From Cloacimonetes bacterium UBA6097 (GTDB lineage: Bacteria > Cloacimonadota > Cloacimonadia > Cloacimonadales > Cloacimonadaceae), in NCBI GenBank assembly GCA_002435865.1, contig DIWV01000007.1:301611-365610 (forward strand): a DNA stretch of 64,000 nucleotides, written 5' to 3'. Under the pieces are notes generated by a model, which was not told where the DNA came from, did no database searches, and saw nothing but the letters and a program-made list of their open reading frames with translations. The translations under genes and the position numbers were made by a program. Positions 53,702 to 60,960 of this stretch are shown here, in pieces (position 1 is the stretch's first letter; each line of letters begins with the position of its first letter).

Positions 53702-53713
53702 TTTTCTCTCCTT

Positions 53714-54160
53714 TTATAATTCGTTTGAAAAACGAGCATATCCTTTCACCTCTGGGAGCAAACCGGATTCTATAGCACTCATTACACTTTTGCAGGATAA
53801 ATCCTGGGCATAGATATCTGCTCTGGTGAGGGTGCTCAGGTTAATATCGGGATATTGCTTTGCCATAGCAAACATGACTTTGATAAACAGGTTATTCCAA
53901 CAAATAACCGGAGTGAATTTGTTTTGCTTGAGTTGGTTGTAAAGTTCCAGATACAGGCTCAAATCTTCCTTGTAAGCCAGGGATGGCTGTATTCCGGCAA
54001 GATTATGCATTATCTCCCTAAATGGCTGATGCCTTGGATGGTCTTTGTATTTAGGTCTACGTCTGACAAAGCACCTGTTAAGACGCCTGTTGTAATAAAT
54101 AACGTTGTCATCTGCCTTACCTGTAAAGCCATTGACCATGTTCTTAAATAGTACTTTCAT
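53714..54160 (-). CDS. Unknown protein, first member of a paralogous tandem pair
   Basis: A 148-residue basic protein. N-terminal VIYYNRRLNRCFVRRRPKY then a helical middle (SLYLELYNQLKQNK) and the conserved C-terminal block with LSTLTRADIYAQDL and SGLLPEVKGYARFSNEL. GGAGG precedes the ATG. The upstream DNA on its strand is the composite palindromic element copy 2. The pair is spaced by 12 bases, so it is co-transcribed. Not a family I can name. Confidence 0.68.
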   Translation of the reverse strand: MKVLFKNMVNGFTGKADDNVIYYNRRLNRCFVRRRPKYKDHPRHQPFREIMHNLAGIQPSLAYKEDLSLYLELYNQLKQNKFTPVICWNNLFIKVMFAMAKQYPDINLSTLTRADIYAQDLSCKSVMSAIESGLLPEVKGYARFSNEL

Positions 54161-54177
54161 TTTTTCCTCCTCCGTGC

Positions 54178-54525
54178 GTCATTCCTTTGCAGAAAGGAAT
54201 CCATGCTGTTTTATTATTGGGACAAGCACAAGGCATGTCTCTACATTGCCGTTGCCACTTTTTCACCTTGCCACTCTTCCACCTTTCCACCTTTCAAAAA
54301 ATCACCCTCTATATATATAGGGTCAGGAAAATGGCATTTATGGTCAGGCGAGTTATGTTTTTTTTGTTTTTCCCCCTTTTTTTTCATTTTTCATTGTTCA
54401 TTTTTCAACGTTTCTTGTTCATTGCTTTATCCATCCTACAGATATTGACCTTATTTCTAAGGGGTATCTAAGGGGTTACCCCTTAGATACCCCTTCCATC
54501 TCCCTTTAATATCCAATGGATTGAA
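54178..54525 (+). repeat. Composite palindromic element, copy 2
   Basis: Blocks in order: PAL-3 hairpin ATTCCTTT..AAAGGAAT (54178-54211), pyrimidine-rich block, TATATATATAGGG (near 54310), GCATTTATGG, CTACAGATATTGA (near 54436), a perfect 18-bp palindrome (54459-54476 with 54478-54495, one-base centre), and CCCTTTAATATCCAATGG. Homologous to 5389-5637 in reverse orientation but with a T-rich insertion and a different palindrome sequence. Confidence 0.78.
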
Positions 54526-54734
54526 TAATTGATAAAGGGTAAATATGCAGCATAAGCTTTCGGCTTGTTTGTAAAAGCATCTTGCTTTAAGCTGTATCCG
54601 ACAGGACGACACCTGCTTCTATGCATTCGCCTTATAACCATAAATAATATAATATAAAAAATAACTTGACATCTGTAATGGCAAAATAATATTATTATTT
54701 ATATATGTAGGTCTATAAAGTTAGGGTAGGTATA

Positions 54735-54790
54735 TCAAGAAAAAGGTACTAACTATACTCGCAAAGAGTATAAATATCTTGATAGGAGGG
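54735..54790 (+). ncRNA. Candidate structured leader RNA with nested stems
   Basis: TATCAAGA (from ~54736) pairs with TCTTGATA (to ~54784), enclosing TATACTC-gcaaa-GAGTATA. An AGGAGG follows, then a 14-codon open frame (54794-54838, MFYMQFAEKINQRC). It could be a leader peptide or riboswitch-like element controlling the 54974 gene. It matches no riboswitch class I know. The rest of 54530-54973 is AT-rich without a gene. Confidence 0.4.
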
Positions 54791-54973
54791 ACGATGTTCT
54801 ATATGCAATTTGCAGAGAAAATCAATCAAAGATGTTGATGTCATCCTATATAACAAATTCATAAGGCTTTTATCATATTAGAAGTATATTTTTCATTTCA
54901 ATGATTGTGCATTAACAATCATGCATATTCATTGAATTCAATCTTAAGTGAAATGAACATTTAGGAGACAAAA

Positions 54974-57900
54974 ATGAAGCATATTTTACTCATAATCTTT
55001 TGCATGCTATTAGCCGCTACAATACAATCAGTAACAGTAAACCAACAGGTTCTTTTTAGTACAAACAATGTGCCGGTAGGCGAGCAAGCAACGTTAATCC
55101 TCTATACCACAGCTACTGGTAGTAGCCAAACCTTTCAATCAAATGCGAACGGATATTTTCAGTTTGATGTTGCTGATATATGTTACGACGTAGTAATAAA
55201 AAAATACGTTGATGGAAACCTATTTGAATGGTATCAACAATCTGAATGGTATCCTAATTTAGGCTATATTGAAAGTAACAGCATTGTTATTAATTCAAAC
55301 CCGGATAAAATACTTATTGTCCCTAATGATTATACTACAATTCAAGACGCAATTAACCATATTCAGGATACAGGAACAGTCTTAATTCAGGATGACAACT
55401 ACATAGTATCTGGATTGAATTGGAAACATAAGCATATTAAACTGCAAGGTGAATCCATAAGTGGTGTGATATTTGATAATGATGATTGGGTTTCAGCAAT
55501 AAAACTGGATTGGTCAGGAATCAACAATCAAGATATTATCCAGAACATCAATTTCACTAATTGCTTGTTTGATCAAGCTAATGACAGCCGTGGACCGGCT
55601 CTGGCATTATATAATGGAGCGTCCCCACAAATAATTTCATGCAATTTCACAAATAATATCAATAAAAATAGTTTTAATGACCCTGGCTTTTCAAATGCCT
55701 ATGGTGTAGGTGGTGCGGTTTATGTCGGGGGAATAGTTAACCAGATTAATACTCCTAAGTTTAACTATTGTAATTTCACCAATAATCAAATTAATGAAGC
55801 AAACGGTGGGGGTGCAGTTGCATTATATGGTAGAGCAATTTTCCAAGGATGTAATTTCACAGGCAATAAAACTGCTTATTACAATGAAATACAAGGTTCC
55901 GGTGGAGCTATATTAATATTTACCCGAGATTATGCAGGGGACATTTTATTCAATGCATGCCAATTTATTAATAACAAGAGTGTAATTGCAGCCCATGACG
56001 TGTACATTGCTAAATGTGATAATATGAGCCAGATTAAATTTGACGGATGCACATTTAGTTGGTCACCAACTCATTACTATAATTCTTTACCATCAGTTAA
56101 ATTCTTACCTGATTCAGGTGTTTGGAATCAACACTCAAATCTGGTAATTAAGAATAGTAAATTCACATCTTGTGATTTGGGAGTTCTTTATTTCAATGAT
56201 TATCAGGGTGGCAATGGTTTAACTTTCACAGGCAACGTTGTTGCTAACAACTGTGCTCAATACTGTAATGGTAATGGCTATGGAGTATATTTGAAGTACT
56301 ATTTGAGTGCACCAATTAATCCAGATTATTTCAAATTCGATAACAATACTATTAGCAATATCGATGGTTATGGATTGATTCTTTATGAGGGAGCTGATTA
56401 CACTATAAATAATTCGGTTTTCGAAAATTGCTCTACAGCAGGGATAAGTTGGAATCAAGGAAATCCAAATAATACAACTGAGAGTCTGACCACCAACTAT
56501 TGTTTGTTCACAAGTTCAACTCCAAGATATGATATGCCTGTTTCATCAAATCCACTAATTGAAAACTCTGTGCAATCAGTGGAATCAATAAATTTGGATT
56601 CAAATTATACTCCGATATGGAATGCGGAAATAAAATCACTTTGCATTGATAGTGGCAATCCAGATACTGATGGTGATGGCATTCCTTGGTACGATGATCC
56701 AGATGATCAGGATTTCGACGGAACTCGACCCAATATTGGAGCATTGTTATTGGAAGACGGACACAAAAACGGTGCTATTTTACTCAAGGAAAGCGAAGAG
56801 TGGAATTGGATTTGCATCCCTGCAATAGATTATCCCGGTGGTCCCAGAGGGACAGATCATATAGACTATGTTTTTGATACATACCAGGATAACAACCTAT
56901 TTATTAATACAGGTGATAGAATCCTGAATCGTATAAAATGGTTGTATAATTTTGATATTGGTTCTGTCTTTTGGGATGTTACGATGGAACCTGAACCAGC
57001 TTTTGTATTCCCACTCGAAACTCATCATGTCAGGGCACAATATGGGTATAAAATAAATCTTGATACCACGAACCCTATTCTTCCCGAAATCACACCAGTT
57101 GAATATACCGGTTTCTTGCCAGGCGGAACGGGAAACCAGGTTAATGGAACTGTTATTGAACCTACTGTTGAACAGGGAATAGGCTGCTTTTTTAATGACC
57201 ACACCCAAACATGGGAAAGAGAAACCTGGCTTGGTTATTATAAAGAAGAGAGCTTAGAGCCGTTTGATGCCTTAGCTCCGATTCTCAATAATATTGTTTC
57301 TATAAAAACCCAGGAATGGTCAATTGACAGAGTTATAGAAGATGGTAGCTATACAAACCAATGGTACGGCTTTATGACGAGTGAGGCAAACCTAGCATTC
57401 AATTATGGTGAAGCAATAGTCGTAAGATACATAGGGAATGAACAAGCCGAATTTATGTGGGGAGACACATATCCAATTCCTCCTGAATTACCACGCTATG
57501 AAAGACCTGAGCCTGAGGTCTTTACTTTCGTACAAAAGGAAGATTATTTACCGGTATATGCTACTCTTGATTTTTCAAATCTTCCCCCAGATGGTGAACC
57601 TGTAGAAATTGCTATTTATGTTGATGGGGAATGCGTTGGAGCAGAAGTGACAAAAAGTACTGAAATGCAGATAAAAGCATATCTTGATACAGACGATATG
57701 GCTCAATTCCATGATAAAGTAGTGGAATTCGTACTTTATTCTCCAAGTAAAAATGAAAATCAAATAATCAAGAAATTTGCTATTCAAAATCCTGAGACCA
57801 ATTTGTATGAAATCAGAAACTCGATACCGGAAAACTGTCAAAACTATATGAAAGTATCGCTAAAACCACAGGACATTGCTGATGCTCAAGCTCCAGCTCT

Positions 57901-58174
57901 AACCAAGTTAGGAAACAATTATCCCAATCCATTCAATCCGGATACAACAATCAGATTTGATTTAGCCAAATCCGGCAAAGCTAAACTAGAAATTTTCAAT
58001 ATCAAAGGACAGTTAATAAAATCCTTGGTAAATGACAAAATGGAAGCTGGCTTCCATTCAATTAAATGGAATGGAAGAGACGAAAATGGTAAGCAAGCTT
58101 CATCAGGTGTATATTTCTACAGATTAACTTCAGGTGGAAAAAGCTTGACGAATAAAATGCTCATGCTCAAATAA
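54974..58174 (+). CDS. Secreted right-handed beta-helix protein with T9SS sorting domain
   Basis: A 1066-residue exported protein. Signal peptide HILLIIFCMLLAATIQSV. Residues ~25-110 form a carboxypeptidase-regulatory-like beta domain, ~115-560 a parallel beta-helix (YTTIQDAINHIQDTGTVLI, FNYCNFTNNQINEANGGGAV, FQGCNFTGNK), then a PQQ-free unassigned region, and the canonical sorting domain (NNYPNPFNPDTTIRFDL, LEIFNIKGQLIKSL, IKWNGRDENGKQASSGVYFY, KMLMLK). AGGAG precedes the ATG. It resembles the polymorphic-outer-membrane-like helix proteins; ligand unknown. Confidence 0.9.
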   Translation: MKHILLIIFCMLLAATIQSVTVNQQVLFSTNNVPVGEQATLILYTTATGSSQTFQSNANGYFQFDVADICYDVVIKKYVDGNLFEWYQQSEWYPNLGYIESNSIVINSNPDKILIVPNDYTTIQDAINHIQDTGTVLIQDDNYIVSGLNWKHKHIKLQGESISGVIFDNDDWVSAIKLDWSGINNQDIIQNINFTNCLFDQANDSRGPALALYNGASPQIISCNFTNNINKNSFNDPGFSNAYGVGGAVYVGGIVNQINTPKFNYCNFTNNQINEANGGGAVALYGRAIFQGCNFTGNKTAYYNEIQGSGGAILIFTRDYAGDILFNACQFINNKSVIAAHDVYIAKCDNMSQIKFDGCTFSWSPTHYYNSLPSVKFLPDSGVWNQHSNLVIKNSKFTSCDLGVLYFNDYQGGNGLTFTGNVVANNCAQYCNGNGYGVYLKYYLSAPINPDYFKFDNNTISNIDGYGLILYEGADYTINNSVFENCSTAGISWNQGNPNNTTESLTTNYCLFTSSTPRYDMPVSSNPLIENSVQSVESINLDSNYTPIWNAEIKSLCIDSGNPDTDGDGIPWYDDPDDQDFDGTRPNIGALLLEDGHKNGAILLKESEEWNWICIPAIDYPGGPRGTDHIDYVFDTYQDNNLFINTGDRILNRIKWLYNFDIGSVFWDVTMEPEPAFVFPLETHHVRAQYGYKINLDTTNPILPEITPVEYTGFLPGGTGNQVNGTVIEPTVEQGIGCFFNDHTQTWERETWLGYYKEESLEPFDALAPILNNIVSIKTQEWSIDRVIEDGSYTNQWYGFMTSEANLAFNYGEAIVVRYIGNEQAEFMWGDTYPIPPELPRYERPEPEVFTFVQKEDYLPVYATLDFSNLPPDGEPVEIAIYVDGECVGAEVTKSTEMQIKAYLDTDDMAQFHDKVVEFVLYSPSKNENQIIKKFAIQNPETNLYEIRNSIPENCQNYMKVSLKPQDIADAQAPALTKLGNNYPNPFNPDTTIRFDLAKSGKAKLEIFNIKGQLIKSLVNDKMEAGFHSIKWNGRDENGKQASSGVYFYRLTSGGKSLTNKMLMLK

Positions 58175-58250
58175 AATTAAAGTTATGAGCTACGCGTTAT
58201 GTGTAAGTACAAAATAGTACTCCAGCCAACGTGAGAATAATATTTATTAA

Positions 58251-58273
58251 AGGGGTGGAGCAATACTCCACCC
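58251..58273. repeat. Perfect 9-bp hairpin before the next cargo gene
   Basis: GGGGTGGAG-caata-CTCCACCCC lies directly before the start region of the 58285 gene. It resembles REP-like hairpins and could hide the translation start. Confidence 0.75.
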
Positions 58274-58284
58274 CACGTATTGGG

Positions 58285-60747
58285 ATGAATATGAAGATAA
58301 TGATACTAATCATAATTTTGCTTTTGCCGTTGCTATTAATTAGTGTTACCCGCACTGTATCATTAAATGGCACACAGCAATATACAAATATCCAGAGTGC
58401 TTTAGATGCCTGCAATAATAATGATATTGTAGAAGTATTTCCGGGAGAATACTTTGAGCATTTGAATACCGGTGGTAGGAGTGTAACCATTCAAAGCAGA
58501 TACAATATTACTCAATCTGAAGGAACTATAGATAGTACGATAATTCATGCCAGTGTGCCAAATTCCTGTTTAAAAGTTAATACAGGTGAAAATGTTGTGA
58601 TTAATGGATTCACGATGATGAATAACTCTCCATTGAACCTAGGACAATGCCTTTATGGAATAGGTCCATTTGGTGGTGGGGTTGAAGTATATAACCGATC
58701 AAGCATTCAAATTTTAAACTGCAACATTACAAATTGCATTGGTTTAACAGGTGGTATTTATTTCGAGGGTATATCATTCTATATGTCAAATTCAAAAGTA
58801 TATAATAATCATGGTGCTTATACTACTGGAGGTATCAAAATATACGGTAACTATGCTACATCAATAGTGTTTGATTCTGTAATGCCTAACAGTATTTACA
58901 ACAATACTTCTCGGATAATGGATTTATCAATATCAAACTGGCCGCATCCCATGAATATAATCCTAAGTACATTCAGTGTGATCTTGACTGAACCTGATTA
59001 TTTCTTTTTAAGTACTTCCAGCGATACACATGTACAAGTATCTGTTCAAAGTGCTTTCTTTAATCTCATTAACCATGACATATATGTTTCTCCCTCAGGA
59101 GATAATTCCAATTCAGGTTTAACACCTGATTCACCCCTGCAAACCATTGCATATGCAGTTAAAATCATTGAATCTGATAGCCTAAATCCCAAGACTATTC
59201 ACCTGGCTCCCGGAGTATATAATTTTACCGATTCCAACCAATATTTTCCCTTTTCGATAAAGTCAAATATACGCTTGACGGGTGATAACATGGAAAACAC
59301 TTTTTTGGATTCTGAACAATCTATCCGATATTATCTGGGAGTTTCCGTAAAAACAAACATCAATGTAGAAAACATTACTTTCGCGCCATACATATCACAG
59401 CAAGGTCCAATCGGTTTTGGTAACTCTGAAAACATTGTTCTTAGAAATCTAAAATTTGAGGGGACTTTCGGAGCACCCAGAATACAGATGACATTTGTTA
59501 ACAACATAGTTTGCGAAAACATTGTTTTCAGTAATGCTGTTATAGAGGATGATAATTACGCGTTCAGAATCACATATTGCGATAATGTAAAAATGAATAA
59601 CATCATCATTGATAATCTTGATATATTGGGTATGATGGCTAATGTGATTGGTTTCAGTCTTTTTGAAGCGGATGTAGTGCTCAGAAATAGTATTATCTCC
59701 AATTGCAGCGGTTATGATGTTTCTGTATTACTTTTTCAGAACATCGGCGCAGACCAGAGTAATTATAACCTTGAAATGTCCAATATGCTGATATTCAATA
59801 ATCAATCAACGGGCAGTAATCTGTGGAGCTTTGCACCAATATTTTTGAGTAACAGATATCAGCGCATGAAAATGAATAATTGCACGATAGCTAATAATAA
59901 TGGGACAAACACAAGGGTTCTAGCTGTTACAGGTGATTGTGATGTTACCAATTCTATCTTTTACAATCCCGGCAATTTTAGTGATGTGGTTTTTTGGAAT
60001 GATAATTATGGATATGTTTATCATCCCACAATTAATTACAGTCTTCTCAATAGACCACTTTATGCTACTAACATTACTCTGGTCGATTCAAGTAACGTTA
60101 TAGTCAATACAGATCCCCTTTTTCTGGGTATTGAATATTATGATATTGTTCAACCTGAGTACTATCAACTGAGTGCAAATTCACCCTGTATCAATGCAGG
60201 TACACCTGATACAACAGGTTTAAGTCTACCTGCTATGGATTTAGCAGGTAATTACCGTGTCTGGAATAACAGGATAGATATGGGCTGTTATGAATATGGT
60301 TCTGAACCTTATACAGCAAATGAAGATCCTGAGTATCCGCCTTTGCCGGATAGAATCATGCTCAGCACTTATCCCAATCCTGTTTATCTGAATGGTTCCA
60401 AAGGCGGATATACCTTTATAGAATTTACCTTACCTGAAAAAGCCAAAGAACAGCCGGTGATAGATATCTATAACCTCAAAGGACAGAAGGTGCGGTCTAT
60501 CAGGTTATCACAAAGTTATAATGACCTGGTAAGGAAAGCAGGATTGTCAAATAAGGAGTGGATGACGCAAAAGAGCGTGAGAAAAGTTTCCGATCAGGTC
60601 GGGAATGACAAAAATATTGGGGAGTTTTATTCTACAGTCTGGGATTGCAAAGACGACAGGAATCAAAGGCTGGCTTCAGGAATATATATAGTAAAGGTTA
60701 CATCCGGCAATAAGCAAGCTGCAATAAAGATGACTATCCTGAAATAG
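58285..60747 (+). CDS. Secreted beta-helix protein with T9SS sorting domain interrupted by a repeat
   Basis: About 820 residues. The start is uncertain: ATGs at 58285 and 58291 both open the signal peptide KIMILIIILLLPLLLISVT, and upstream codons run through a hairpin. Two beta-helix regions (~30-200; ~270-620) carry ILNCNITNCIGLTGGIYFEG and IYVSPSGDNSNSGLTPDSPL, the latter a DUF1565-like start. The sorting domain (LSTYPNPVYLNGSKGG, IDIYNLKGQKVRSIRL, STVWDCKDDRNQRLASGIYI) contains an extra ~35-residue loop encoded partly by a PAL-3 repeat. Confidence 0.87.
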   Translation: MNMKIMILIIILLLPLLLISVTRTVSLNGTQQYTNIQSALDACNNNDIVEVFPGEYFEHLNTGGRSVTIQSRYNITQSEGTIDSTIIHASVPNSCLKVNTGENVVINGFTMMNNSPLNLGQCLYGIGPFGGGVEVYNRSSIQILNCNITNCIGLTGGIYFEGISFYMSNSKVYNNHGAYTTGGIKIYGNYATSIVFDSVMPNSIYNNTSRIMDLSISNWPHPMNIILSTFSVILTEPDYFFLSTSSDTHVQVSVQSAFFNLINHDIYVSPSGDNSNSGLTPDSPLQTIAYAVKIIESDSLNPKTIHLAPGVYNFTDSNQYFPFSIKSNIRLTGDNMENTFLDSEQSIRYYLGVSVKTNINVENITFAPYISQQGPIGFGNSENIVLRNLKFEGTFGAPRIQMTFVNNIVCENIVFSNAVIEDDNYAFRITYCDNVKMNNIIIDNLDILGMMANVIGFSLFEADVVLRNSIISNCSGYDVSVLLFQNIGADQSNYNLEMSNMLIFNNQSTGSNLWSFAPIFLSNRYQRMKMNNCTIANNNGTNTRVLAVTGDCDVTNSIFYNPGNFSDVVFWNDNYGYVYHPTINYSLLNRPLYATNITLVDSSNVIVNTDPLFLGIEYYDIVQPEYYQLSANSPCINAGTPDTTGLSLPAMDLAGNYRVWNNRIDMGCYEYGSEPYTANEDPEYPPLPDRIMLSTYPNPVYLNGSKGGYTFIEFTLPEKAKEQPVIDIYNLKGQKVRSIRLSQSYNDLVRKAGLSNKEWMTQKSVRKVSDQVGNDKNIGEFYSTVWDCKDDRNQRLASGIYIVKVTSGNKQAAIKMTILK
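60575..60609. repeat. PAL-3 copy inside the 58285 coding region
   Basis: Reverse complement reads GTCATTCCCGACCTGATC and continues GGAAACTTTTCTCACGC, almost the same as the intergenic copy at 46149-46185. It is in frame and yields KSVRKVSDQVGNDKN in the sorting domain. Confidence 0.85.
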
Positions 60748-60754
60748 AGATAGT

Positions 60755-60900
60755 GCCGTCCTGCCGGACTCAAAACATCTTTGAATCTGTACCCAGCAAT
60801 GAATTGCCGGGCTAAATAGTAACGTCCTAACGGACTTTATTAATGGTCAAGCGAGGACGCATAACCTACAATTGTCAAGCGAAGGCGCATAACCTACAAT
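60755..60900. repeat. Paired small hairpins and a 28-bp direct repeat
   Basis: TAGTGCCGTCCTGCCGGACT and, about 65 bases later, TAGTAACGTCCTAACGGACT share a framework with GTCC/GGAC stems and matched flanking trinucleotides. They are followed by two direct copies of TCAAGCGARGRCGCATAACC. No gene is seen. Confidence 0.7.
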
Positions 60901-60908
60901 AGTTGTAA

Positions 60909-60937
60909 CAAAAAAAGGCACAGAATAAATCTGTGCC
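60909..60937 (-). terminator. Terminator of the endonuclease gene
   Basis: On the minus strand GGCACAGA-tttat-TCTGTGCC is followed by TTTTTTT. It lies 23 bases after the stop. Confidence 0.9.
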
Positions 60938-60960
60938 TTGTATAAAACCATAAGGTTAGT

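Noticed and set aside
54735..54790. Known riboswitch (c-di-GMP, preQ1, SAM, guanidine)
   Set aside because: Stems are good but none of the conserved loop sequences of these classes is present.
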